Positions 32,945-44,578 of a DNA stretch of 64,000 nt are shown here, one piece after another. Source of the stretch: Hypomesus transpacificus. Lineage: Eukaryota > Chordata > Actinopteri > Osmeriformes > Osmeridae. The stretch covers positions 4,221,168 to 4,285,167 of the forward strand of contig NC_061065.1 of the NCBI RefSeq assembly GCF_021917145.1. The letters are read 5' to 3'. A model generated the notes under the pieces. It was not told the DNA's origin, made no database searches, and was given only the letters and a program-made list of their open reading frames with translations. The position numbers were made by a program, and so were the translations under genes. The number at the start of each line of letters is the position of its first letter. The first letter of the stretch is position 1.

Positions 32945-35900
32945 CACAAGGACCAGGACACAGACACACAATGTACCTTTTAGTTTAAGGTACCGTACAT
33001 CAGATTGTGTTTTGGATCAGTGAGTCGGACCCAGTTCAGTCGATCCCCAATGGAAAAACACTGAACTCAGTCTCCTTCTGTTTGGCTATTGGCCATGCTT
33101 CTTTAGTTCTGGTAAATGTTTGAAAACCACATCTCTCATTGTGGGTGTTTTGGTTCACCGAGTTCGGTAGACCCTGGCTTTATTAAAGTTAACTTCTCTT
33201 TTACTAGAAACAAGATTCACACCCGTGACCAATGAACCATTTACTTTTGGTAGTCATTGTTTTCCCTCGCAATTAATTTGTGTAACAAAACAGCTACAAA
33301 ACTGCATCTTCCAAAATGAAAAAATCATGGCTTTGACTATGATTACATGACTGATGGTCATGTAATCTGATGAAAGCAACAGATGCAAATACATTATTCC
33401 CATTAATTGCAGTACAAATATGTTTTACATTTTGGTGGATCCCTTCAGATTTTTTTAACAACTTGTTCCCCCTTAGACTCTCTTCGAAATGACACACATC
33501 ATCAAGACCTTCATAGTGTACAGTATATTCAAACGATTATGGAAACTTAACCTTATTAAAAAGTGTTTTGAAGTACCGGTAAGTTAAACTGTATTAATTT
33601 GTTATTTTTTATCAACTCCATCTGACAGAGATGGCAGTTGATCAATTGACTTGATGAAAGGACGTCTATAATTGTTTTGAAATTTGAGTTGTTTGGTAAC
33701 TATATTTCAAATGTATTTCCTATAATTTCATATGTCCACATGACCAAGGACTTTTATGTGTCCCTATCCACAAAACATTGACCTTAATATGATATAATGT
33801 ACTCCTCCGTCTGCTCCTGATAATATTGATCATTAATTTTTTTGTTGACATTTGTGAACACAACACATTTCAAAAGACGGTGTAGTAAATTAGTATGAAT
33901 CAATATCTTTAAATGGCAAATTAATAGAATTGACTGTATATTCTGCTGCCTGATGAGTTAAGCAAAGTACATCTCAGTCAATAGCTTCCCTAAATAACTA
34001 ACTAGAAAAGTGTGTTGTCCACCGAGAACTTTTGGTGTATCACTTCTCCATGAAAGTACCACCGTGGACCATGTATAGAATATTAATCTACCAAACTTAT
34101 CTACTGTACATCCTCTTTTTTCTTTCCACCTTCCCTTCTCACTTTGGAAAAGGGCATCTACGTTTCTTTCACTTCATAACAGAGGTGTTTTTTGTGGATG
34201 GGAAAGAGTGAGGTGAGTGGATACTAAACTCTAGTGGCTAAAATGTGAAAAGCACATAATAAACTACTGCTTTACAGTTGCCTTAGGGAGGATGGTGTGA
34301 AAGTGTGTACAGTACCGACCCGTAAAAGGTATACAGAAAATGAATAGCTTGCATGCCTGCAGCCTTTCCTTCATTGACGATCCTCTGTCATGTCCTAATG
34401 TTGGTGTCACTAATTTGTCACTAATTAGACAAAGATCACAGTCATCATAATACATTGGCAGTGTATCATTTTAATGATTTTTACACTGAAGAGCGTGCCA
34501 GTAGTCCTTTGAAATCCTGCTTCCTGTTTCCTGCTTCGATTTATTTGCATCTAAAGGCTCTTTCCACATCTTCTAAACAGGTAAAGCAATGTGTGGTGCC
34601 CCACCATTCTGTGGAATGATCTGAACACCACACATACTTTCCTCTCTGCTCCTGCTGTTGAAGGAAGTAGTTTAGGAGATAAAGGTTAAAAACGCTGCAA
34701 GGAAGTGAGGAGCAACCCACACAATGCGAGGATTCGTGAGTTATTGTCTGCGCTTTTGTTTTTTCTGGAACTGCACAGAGCTGTATTTAACCACTGTTGT
34801 TGTGTTATTTTCTTCCTTGAGGAAGTATTTTATATTTTTACGATTTCAGGAAGCTCTTTTACTTTACAATTTGTGATTCCTCCTCCATTGCTCTGTTACT
34901 GTCTCTTATGTCCTCTGACCTATTGCAGTTGATGGAATGAGGGTCAACCATCTCTTACTGTAATTCATTGCCTCATGTTTCCTCAGAAAGTGTGCGATTT
35001 CCTCTGTGATTTCAGCACTGCTGTTCTTTTGCGTCACGTGGAGCCTAAAGACAGGATTTCACCCCAGTAACCTTATTTTGGACCTTAGATAAAGAGAGCT
35101 CTTAGGGTCTCTATAATATTACAGTTTCTGTGATTATGTGTGCAATAGGTATCATGTTAGAAATTCCATTTCAGCACACATTTTCCATAGTGATGTTGCT
35201 TTTGCGTCAACTGTTAGAAGCGATAGGAGTGTAGGTTTGTTTCCAAAAGTGTTGACAGCTTTTTTAAATAACTGAGTATCATTTTTGTATATCCTTTTTT
35301 ACATGCAATGTCACAGAGGGCAACACATATAGAACTGCACCTAAACTCACCTCAAGGAAGACAAGGAAGAACTCACAGAGGAGGAGCAATTCAGTGAGGG
35401 ATCCCCTCCTCCAGAGATGGCCGGTGACACAGAGAGGTGCGTACCACAGACTAAACATAATCATGCATCAAGAGTAGAGATAAAAATAAACATTTGCAAA
35501 TGGATGTTGATGAACAGATACTCTGAATTCCAAGTCATTGCTCTGAGTTGGAGCATGTCAGTTGAGGCAGTGGTAGCTACAAGTCATGGCTGAAAAGCAT
35601 AGGAGCAGCACAGCGTCACAAGAAAACCAGGCAGAAGCAGTAGGCGGCCATTAAATATAATTTTCTTAATAAAAATTGTGTGTCTGCTGATTTTACGTTT
35701 TCAAAAACTTGGAGGGACATGTCCAATGAGTATAATGAACCCCATGCCCATACGAAGCGTTATTGGCAAAGAAAGGAATTTGAATGCCGACAGCAAGTGA
35801 ACACTATTTACAAAAACAACAGCCGACTGCAACATTGGTCAGTTTAAGAGGGGTATTATCTACAGGTACTAGATGTACCGTTAGAAAATCTAGAATCCTG

Positions 35901-38228
35901 AGCATGAGGGGAGGAAGCTAGAAAAGAGCCTAAACTTCAAGACATGGATTGTGTCAAACAAAGGTTAATTGTGGTGACATTTTTTAACTCTGGGTGATGT
36001 AGAAAAGCAGCAATACTGAAATCGCAGAGGAAATCACACACATACTAACCTTTCTGAGGAAACATGACGCAATGATATATTAAAGAAACAGTTCACTGTT
36101 TCCTTCACAGGCCCCTGTTCATGTGTAAAGGTGTTTTAAAGAGAGCTTAGGCTGACATCTTAAGATGTCTTCAAACAAGGCGAAAGTGTTGGTAACCTGA
36201 TTGATTGTAGAACCACCTGAAGGAGTCGTTTTATGAAAACATTTCAGGAACAGTATCTTTCAGCCGTGCTTGTTGAGGAACAGAATGCCATTCTATTGTT
36301 AAACGTGAATAGACGTAGGTGACTGAGTGAGAAGGTATTCCCAGCGTTTTATTTTGACAGTTGACCAGTGAGTCACGACCGAGCTGGCACCAGATTACAA
36401 AACACCTTTTTATTGTCACTCCCTTCTCTTTATCGCCCTCTCTCTCCCCATCTTGCACTGTCATCTCTCTCCCTACCTCTTGTGTCGTCACTCTCTCTCT
36501 CTCTTACTGAACCCAATACTCCACCCCTCCCCATCCTGTTCCATGGCCTGAATTCAGACAGGCATGTTCTGACTTGACCTCCGATGAATACCAGTTCTAA
36601 TGAGCTCAGTCACGCCCCTTACAGAGGTCATGAAAGTTTACAACCAAAGTCTGTTCATATGTCAAATCCAACGTATGTAAACACAATGGAACGAAAAAAC
36701 ATTGAATCATATATTTTTATTAAGAAAGTATCAAAAACAAAAGTGGACAGGCATTTTAGAAATAAGTACTCGGTTGCCGCTTTGCGCAATTTCTTTCAAT
36801 AGAACTCCAACAGTCTAACAAACAAACAAACTAAACACTGTATTGCAGTTGTGCCCACATACACGCACGCATCACTTGTATGCAAGCAAGCCGGTCCCTG
36901 GCCATACTAACCTGTATGAAACCATCCCTGGGAGGATGTGGTCCACAAACATCCGAGCACGTTGCCCCGGCTTGAGCAACCAGTCTGCTGACTGTCACCC
37001 ATGCCTGATGGAACGCGAGGAGTTTCTCAAGAGTTTCATCACAGCTTCTAGTTGCTCTACTTTGGGGGTGTTTGGCAGCGGCGGGGTGGGGGGTGTGGGG
37101 AGTGTGAGGTTAGGTGAGGTCATCTTGTACAATGACATGCAATTCATGTAAGTAAAGAATTGAAATGCAACATCAGACGTCAGCACAATAACAACACTTT
37201 GATATGTAGCTAGTGATTCCTTCTGGTGGGTTTATAGTAATAAAGCCAGTTCTGATAAATAAATACATACAGACGTTATAAACAGTCTTATGAGGAACGT
37301 AAGAGGTGTTCGTTGGTTTTTACAATCACAATTTTATGCACATTACAAATGACTAACTACTGTATATTATACACTACAGTTCAGATGTAAAACTACATTG
37401 CAAACACAAGCAGGACTTCTTAGGAGAGAATTCTACAAGCTAAAGTTTGTCGAATATGCATATCTCTGCCCCTGTGGACTATTTCTGAGCATCCTGAGAA
37501 AGTAGCAGTGCATTCAGGGTTATCGTTGAGTCAGGGCAGAGAAAGACAGACAGCACTGAGCTACAGATATCGTAGCTCAAACTGGACAGAGGCAAGTCAT
37601 ACTTTCATAGACAAGAACACTAGCAAGAACCTTTTGGCTCTATAACAAGTTATACACATGCCTCACACATAGACTAGAGCTTTGTAACTTATGTTCATTA
37701 TGTTATAACAAGATGTACCAGACAGGTTTGTCATGTTAACAAGCTCAAGTGTTTAGTTAAATTGTGTCTTTTACAACTCAATTTGGTGCTTTGGTACAAA
37801 AAAACAAAAACAAAAAAATATATACTTAAGTCTCCTATCTCTAAGAACCACTTTAAGATTTAGGAATAACAGAACAATAAAAGCAAACATTTCCCTGTTT
37901 TAGTGCTTTCTGTCTATGAATCCCTGGCGTTTTCTGGGTATATGCTGTTGGGCATGTCCTCGAAAAGTACTTCTTGTTTCTGCTAGCAGACCCCACCCTG
38001 ATCAGGAAGTGTTGAGTCTTTGGCTGTCTCCTCACAGTAGCAGCATTCCCTCTGAGGGTGTACAGGGTACAGTGTACATTTCCTTCCTGGAGGCTGGTCT
38101 GGCTTCAGTTTTGGCCTTCTCACTATCGTTCCAGGTCGGGACTTGATCCCAGACCAGCTGGCTGAAGGGTCACATCCTGGGTGTAGAACCCACAGTTCTG
38201 TCAGCTTGCCCAGCCCAGGCCTCATCGA
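32945..38228. other. Intergenic region between batf3 and atf3
   Basis: The 3' UTRs of both convergent genes lie here. No other gene is supported: the ORFs are short, lack domains and have no codon bias that I can see. A (CT)n-rich patch is at 36440-36505. No complete transposon ends were recognised. GARIN4 (FAM71A), a neighbour in mammals, was not found. Confidence 0.5.
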
Positions 38229-39262
38229 TCACAGGTGCCCACAGGTAGTGGGCACCATGCCGTGGGCGTGCCCGCTGTGGAGCAGGAACTGTCCGTCAAG
38301 GTGGTCGGCGGGGGCGACGCCTAGCCCCTGGAGTGCGCTCTCCTTGATGTGCTGGATGAAGAGATTCCTCTCATCCTCTGGGGTCTGGCCGTTCTGGGCG
38401 CGGACGATACAGGTGGGCCGGTGGAGGTTGAGCATGTACACCAGCTGCTGCTTCTGTTGCTTGAGCTCCTCTATCTGAGCCTTCAAATCTGCGTTCACCG
38501 TCTCCAGCTTTTCCGACTCCTGGAGAGAGGAATAAGGTTGTTTGATCATTCACTGCTCCCGTGCTTGATTTAGACACACGTTATTGAACGATACCGTTTG
38601 GATTTTGGGGAAAACCGTTGGGGTGAGGCTATTTACGAAGTAGACTTCAATGTCATTGCTTGCATATGTAACTCAACAGCTCGAAATGGGATACTGGTTG
38701 TACCTTCTGGAGACCGTCTGTCTTCTCCTTCTTCTTGTTCCTACACTTGGCAGCAGCAACTTTGTTTCTCTCTCGTCGTCTTTTCCTTCTGTCACTCTCT
38801 TCTGGGATTACCTGAGGGAAAACAGCTTTGTTAAAAAGAGACACAGTAGACAGTGCTCACTCTGAATCTGATCTGCCCCAATGTCTGTTGTAAAGGTTGG
38901 AACTATAGCCTACATTAAAGTATGTTATTGTTTACAGAATCGTGTTATATATTACCATAGCAAAAGGGGATGTAACTGGGACGTAGGGTAGAAAAAGGGA
39001 CCATTTCTGAAGCCCTTACCTCTCTCCTGCCACTAGAGACCTCGGATGGTCGGTCCGAGCTTGAGCTCGCACAGTCACTCATGTCCGCGCTGAGACCGTG
39101 GGATAGCCGCTTGGTCTGGATGGCGAAGCGGAGCTCCTCCTTCACCAGCGGCGTAAAGCTGGTAAAATCGTCTAGGGTAAGTGTTCCCGGCGGCGAGAGG
39201 CAGGGGACTAGGGCGGACGTGCTGATGTCGGACAGACTTGGACCGGGGTGCTGAAGCATCAT
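38229..39262 (-). CDS. atf3: ATF3 stress-induced bZIP transcription factor (complete CDS)
   Basis: Three coding exons: 39020-39262, 38704-38811, 38229-38519, all phase 0, for 213 residues (human 181). A non-coding first exon ends at 39861 (CTG|GTAAGT). ATF3 is an immediate-early nuclear factor of the ATF/CREB group that binds CRE/AP-1 sites as homodimer or with JUN. Landmarks: MMLQHPG start, [10 protein letters not shown] (41-50), basic region [18 protein letters not shown] (92-109), leucine zipper from L115 through [24 protein letters not shown], then the conserved [13 protein letters not shown] and [15 protein letters not shown]. After that point human stops within a few residues, while this protein runs on for about 33 residues rich in His and Gly. 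The MM start has an adjacent second ATG. Convergent with batf3, as in human. Confidence 0.96.
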
Positions 39263-39860
39263 TATGAACCTACTGAAAGTAGACATAAACGAAAAAAGTG
39301 AGACGTCATTCTCAATGAACAACACTACCCAGATTCTGAGTAAGAACGAAACAGAAAGCTGGTCGAACAAACAAATAAAAAGTTTGTTTTGCTGATAGGC
39401 AAGCCAAGTGCTTTCACACGCCTAAATGATGTGGGCACCGAGGCTACATCTTTTGGCGAATCACGCTATTCAAGTGAATCCCCTATTATTTTACCATGCA
39501 GGCTAATCATCAAGACTCATAACCTAGCTACAGTAGCCTACACATTATTCAGTCAGACTTTTTGAACAGCTAACCGCCTAGAAAAACTGCACCGACCGCA
39601 CCAAAACTACAACATTTAAGGAAACAGAAAACTAAATGATTGGGAATAATCAACCGATGCGTTATATTCTATTAAATAAACACTAGTTTAATTGACAAAA
39701 ATATATATAAACGATAAAATGAACATTTTAGGCTACTATGAACAGCACAGCTGTAGCGTAACATTAAATCCCGAGTGAGTCGCCTAAAGCGCCTGTCCCA
39801 GGTCGACTCCGATTCACTTTAAAAACTAATTCCACCGTAGAACACAGAAAACAAACTTAC

Positions 39861-39950
39861 CAGATTAAAGATTTCAGTGGATCTGTTGAAAAGCCTTTAT
39901 TGGACACAGGCTGGTTGTGAATCTCTTCTGTTGACTAAGAAAGTTACAGT
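39861..39950 (-). other. atf3: atf3 non-coding first exon
   Basis: The donor CTG|GTAAGT at 39861/39860 and a TATA box at 39976-39983 bracket a first exon of roughly 90 nt. The acceptor of the next exon is CAGTAG just before 39266. The 5' edge is estimated from the TATA spacing, not seen directly. Confidence 0.65.
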
Positions 39951-39975
39951 TGCCGCTGTAACGTTGCATCACCCG

Positions 39976-39983
39976 TTTATATA
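39976..39983 (-). promoter_or_regulatory. atf3: atf3 TATA box
   Basis: The minus strand reads TATATAAA, about 30 nt upstream of the inferred transcription start. Mammalian ATF3 also has a TATA promoter. Confidence 0.8.
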
Positions 39984-40032
39984 GACCGTTCGCTTGCTCT
40001 GGCATTTTACTAGCACGGTGGGCAGGTCAAAG

Positions 40033-40040
40033 TGACGTCA
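40033..40040 (-). promoter_or_regulatory. atf3: Consensus CRE/ATF site upstream of atf3
   Basis: The palindrome TGACGTCA lies about 50 bp upstream of the TATA box. The mammalian ATF3 promoter carries an ATF/CRE site used by ATF2/JUN and for ATF3 auto-repression, so this is the likely counterpart. Confidence 0.8.
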
Positions 40041-40071
40041 TCCTATTTATAGATCGGAGGCTTATTTGCAA

Positions 40072-40080
40072 TGATGCAAT
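40072..40080 (+). promoter_or_regulatory. atf3: C/EBP-ATF composite (CARE-like) site upstream of atf3
   Basis: TGATGCAAT is the amino-acid-response/CARE consensus (TGATGNAAN) bound by ATF4-C/EBP dimers. It follows TTGCAA on the same strand. Position is about 90 bp upstream of the TATA box. Confidence 0.65.
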
Positions 40081-40121
40081 CCCACAAGCCCGACGGGTGT
40101 CCCATAGAGCACCAGTCTCAG

Positions 40122-40137
40122 CCCCCCCCCCCCCCCC
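40122..40137. repeat. C16 homopolymer
   Basis: Cytosine run about 140 bp upstream of the atf3 TATA box. Confidence 0.95.
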
Positions 40138-40140
40138 TAA

Positions 40141-42362
40141 CTCACACGGCCCCTAACATTCACACTAGTTTACAAATAAATAGATTGTTGTTCAATTAAT
40201 AAAATAAAGTATATAGGCTAGGAGCTGAGTAACAGTGTGTTCCCATAGATTTGATTACAGTACAGGCTAATTTGATACTGAAAAGCTATCTTAGGCTACT
40301 ACGCAGATGTAAGCAAATGATGACAATAGTGTAGGCTATTGATGTAGGCTACTGAACAAACAGTTGGGAGCCGACAGCCTTCTGGTTAGTTTTTAACATG
40401 TCTGTAGGGACGTCCAACAAACACGTTTATGTAAGTGTAAAAACGTAAAACTTATGAAACCCAACTCATTGAGTTCAGATGTAGCGCAGTGAACCGTCCG
40501 GCTTGTCTGTTTGTCATTGCGCAGTAGGCCTATAAAATCATATGGATAGTTGGCAGAAAGGGGCTAACAGGTTCTGCATTCCTCCGCTGTGTGCGAAGAA
40601 AAACTCTCCGTCCGTGGCTAGCCACGCCCCTCCCAAATAAACCCTTAGGCCTACCTTTTTCTTAAAATCACCCCTTGCCCCACAACAACCATACACACCT
40701 TACCAAGGAATTACAAATAAATATGTTGACTTTCCATATGATAGAACAGGACGCCATATCTGAAAGTCCATTGCATATCTCGTCAGCGGGGAACTTCAAA
40801 GTAGGCCTAGTCTCGTTGTATAGCCATAGGAAACACTTTAGTCTTTAAATTGGAGTCCCCGAAACCTTAGATAAGCCCCGCCATCAAACCGGTCTGACAG
40901 TGAGGAAAACGCAGGCTTTGATAAGATATAGCTTATCATGTCTGTTCCACTTACACAAACTGTCCCAACCCTTCAGAACCACCTGCAGGATTCACCTCGC
41001 ACTTGCGAGGCAGTGTTTTCACAAACTGACCCTGCACCGCCTCTAAAGAAGAGGTGAGAGAATCAATTAAGCCAGCAATACCCTAGCCTAGGCCTACAGG
41101 CCTCGGCTAGGCTAGGCTAATTGTTTTCACGGGGGTTAAATATGTCCTTTCACGGGGACCTTTATTTTTGTTTTCACCTCATCTGTCCTTAAAGTGGAAT
41201 CGGAAAAGGCTGAATCTTTATTGTTCGCTGATGGTTTTTATAAAACTTGTTCTCATCCTTTGTAACGATACGGTTCGAGTCACCGCTGTAGGCTTTCACT
41301 TGCCCTGATGAACCTTTCGCCCATAATTTCACTTCTACACTCCTCATCACGACTGCGGAACAACAAGTCCACGACTATCAGTTTCATATAGGAACATGAC
41401 TCACAACCAGATTCAACACAAACCTCTTATGTTTCAGATTCCCCCAATATTACCATGCAGTTTCGTGAATGATGGGAAACATTAACTAATGTAGCACAAG
41501 TCCTACATTTGTAGGACATTTGTATTTCTTGTTAGCCTTTGTTTGTAAGCTATGTTGCAGTGGTGATTCAATCAATGTCACTTAAATGTCACACGCACGC
41601 GGGCCCTCGCGCAGACACATATTGTCCTACACTATTCAATACAACTTCAACAGATTCCGATTCAGACAACACGTTATTTTTAATTCATAGCCTTATCTCA
41701 CGAGACACCCGTAGTAGGCAGTCTGTAGGCTTTATGCCTGTCTTAATCCTTCCCATAGGTTACTTGTTGATTCTCCCCTGAAGGCGAATACGTCATCCTT
41801 TCCGGGAAGTGCTCGCCTCATCCTCCTCTTAAGCATTATTGGGCAGTCAGTTGAAAACAGGGGAAGGTCGAGATGGGAGGGAAAGCCCTTATAAGAGATC
41901 ACGCGACCGAGAAAGATATAGAATTTATTCAGATTGGGGTCGAAAAGGGAGATAATTTGCACTTTCGATCTGAGTGAATCATCACATTCCAGTAAACAGC
42001 GCCTGCGTTAGTCATGCTGTGAAACTGTTAATATCCTGCAAGCACTAGATAAAACTATGCCCACAAACGTTTGGTAAGCATTCGTTTCGGTAAAGGCTAA
42101 TAAGGGATAGTGTTGCCCGCTAGCTTACACTAATAGGTAATATGATATGTATTCCAGGCAATACACAATTCAAAATATAGGCTACACTTTACACCTTCAT
42201 TGTGGTACATCGTGTTACATGCGATATTGGCAAACATTGGCTTAGATGACAAACGTATACGTGGATTAGAATGTGTGTTGATACAATTTTATTGTACAAC
42301 TTACATTATTCTCTTTTATTACCGTGTAATATTCCATATTGTTGCCTAATTGGTTAAGTTAC
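40141..42362. other. Upstream flank of atf3, no gene seen
   Basis: AT-rich single-copy-looking DNA. Scattered CACGC/GACGT phrases but no supported coding exon or transposon end. Confidence 0.5.
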
Positions 42363-42370
42363 GATTTTCG

Positions 42371-44578
42371 GAGAGGCAGCTAAATCTTTTTTTGCGTTTT
42401 GGACGTCCATATGGACGTCCATAGACTGACGGCGATGGCTGCTGATCTTTGCATGGATGGACGGACGGCGATGCTGTTCAGAGTGCCGTCCATAGAGGGA
42501 GCATATATTTTGGACGGCGTCATAGCCGTCCATATGGACGGCGATGCTGTTCAGAGTGCCGTCCATAGAGGGAGCAGATATTTTGGACGGCGATGGATTA
42601 GCAGGGACGTCCCTCGTGCCGTCCATAGAGGGAGCAGATATTTTGGACGGCATCATAGCCGTCCATATGGACGGCGATGCTGTTCAGAGTGCCGTCCATA
42701 GAGGGAGCATATATTTTGGACGGCGATGGATTGAATGTTTAGCAGGCTGTTGAGCTAACAGAACTGCCGAAGGCTACCATAGCATGTAGCTAGCTACATT
42801 AACTTTGGATGACTCAATCTTTTGTCAAGTTAATTTGTATGAATTGCATGTTAGTGCAATATTTACGCCTTTATTCTGTTTTTTTTACATAATCAGCAGT
42901 ATGATCTCATTACAATATAGACTTGAAAAACAATATGTTATGGTTTGGGTTTGCCTATAGGCTACATTTATTTTAATTATTTCGAGAATTGTTAATAAAG
43001 ACTCATTTAAAAGGTTAACATTTGGAGTGTTAGGCCCATAGGCTATTACGTTTTGCATTTGTCTCCGCTCAAAGTGGTTCGTGCGCAACATTGGAGCTAC
43101 TGACTGGTGGCTCCAAATCCACCCATAAAACACTTTAAACTGACGGCTTAAAAGACCTAAAGGGCAATGTATTTCATAGGGTCATAACACAATGTTAAAA
43201 TCTTAATTGAGTCTTTATTAACAATTCTCGAAATAATTAAAATATATGTAGCCTATATCTAGGCAAACCCTAACCATAACATATTGTTTTTCAAGTCTGT
43301 ATTGTCATGAGATTATATTGTTGATTGGCCTACTTTTGTATGTTAAAAATAAAATAAAGGCGTAAATATATAGCCTTCACTTAAATGCAATTAATACAAA
43401 ATAACGTGACAAAACTTATTGAGTCATCCACGGTTGCTGTAGCTACATTCATGGTAGCCTTTGACGGCTTTGGTTTGGCTCAACACATCGTATTGTGTTT
43501 TGCATTGGTCTCCGCTCCAAGCGAGTGTTTGTTGTTTTGCGTTTGTCTCCGTGCGCAAAGTTCGTGCGCAAGATTGGAGCTACTGACTGGTGGCTTCAAA
43601 TCCACCCATAAAACACTTTAAACTGACGGTTTAAAAGACCTAAATGGCAATGTATTTCATAGGGTCATAACACAATGTTAACCTTTTAAATGAGTCTTTA
43701 TTAACAATTCTCGAAATAATTAAAATAAATGTAGCCTATAGGCAAACCCAAACCATAACATATTGTTTTTCAAGTCTATATTGTCATGAGATCATACTGC
43801 TGATTATGTAAAAAAAACAGAATAAAGGCGTAAATATTGCACTAACATGCAATTCATACAAATTAACTTGACAAAAGATTGAGTCATCCAAAGTTAATGT
43901 AGCTAGCTACATGCTATGGTAGCCTTCGGCAGTTCTGTTAGCTCAACAGCCTGCTAAACATTCAATCCATCGCCGTCCAAAATATATGCTCCCTCTATGG
44001 ACGGCACTCTGAACAGCATCGCCGTCCATATGGACGGCTATGATGCCGTCCAAAATATCTGCTCCCTCTATGGACGGCACGAGGGACGTCCCTGCTAATC
44101 CATCGCCGTCCAAAATATCTGCTCCCTCTATGGACGGCACGAGGGACGTCCCTGCTAATCCATCGCCGTCCAAAATATCTGCTCCCTCTATGGACGGCAC
44201 GAGGGACGTCCCTGCTAATCCATCGCCGTCCAAAATATCTGCTCCCTCTATGGACGGCACGAGGGACGTCCCTGCTAATCCATCGCCGTCCAAAATATCT
44301 GCTCCCTCTATGGACGGCACTCTGAACAGCATCGCCGTCCATATGGACGGCTATGACGCCGTCCAAAATATCTGCTCCCTCTATGGACGGCACTCTGAAC
44401 AGCATCGCCGTCCATATGGACGGCTATGACGCCGTCCAAAATATCTGCTCCCTCTATGGACGGCACTCTGAACAGCATCGCCGTCCGTCCATCCATGCAA
44501 AGATCAGCAGCCATCGCCGTCAGTCTATGGACGTCCATATGGACGTCCAAAACGCAAAAAAAGATTTAGCTCCTACTG
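42371..44578. mobile_element. 2.2-kb foldback (long inverted repeat) element with 8-bp TSD
   Basis: GATTTTCG flanks both sides (42363-42370 and 44579-44586). The outer arms are inverted copies: AGCTAAATCTTTTTTTGCG at 42378 and its complement ending at 44572, followed by GGACGTCCATATGGACGTCC in both. Each arm then contains GGACGGC-rich tandem units. Inside the arms, a module of about 280 bp (marker ATTGTTAATAAAGACTC or its complement) occurs three times: about 42780-43020 inverted, 43200-43440 and 43690-43920 direct. The extreme ends (GAGAGGC and, inverted, CAGTAGG) match poorly, but the 8-bp duplication supports a hAT-like mechanism. Single strands could fold into a hairpin of several hundred base pairs. 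The long ORFs here are translations of the repeat and not genes. Confidence 0.87.
44041..44340. repeat. 60-bp tandem array in the right arm of the foldback element
   Basis: A unit starting CATCGCCGTCCAAAATATCT and ending CGTCCCTGCTAATC repeats with a period of exactly 60 bp. Four consecutive copies (44101, 44161, 44221, and in part 44041 and 44281) are identical by eye. A 73-bp variant with TCTGAACAGCATCGCCGTCC follows to about 44485. The left arm (42450-42725) has fewer units in opposite orientation. Confidence 0.95.
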
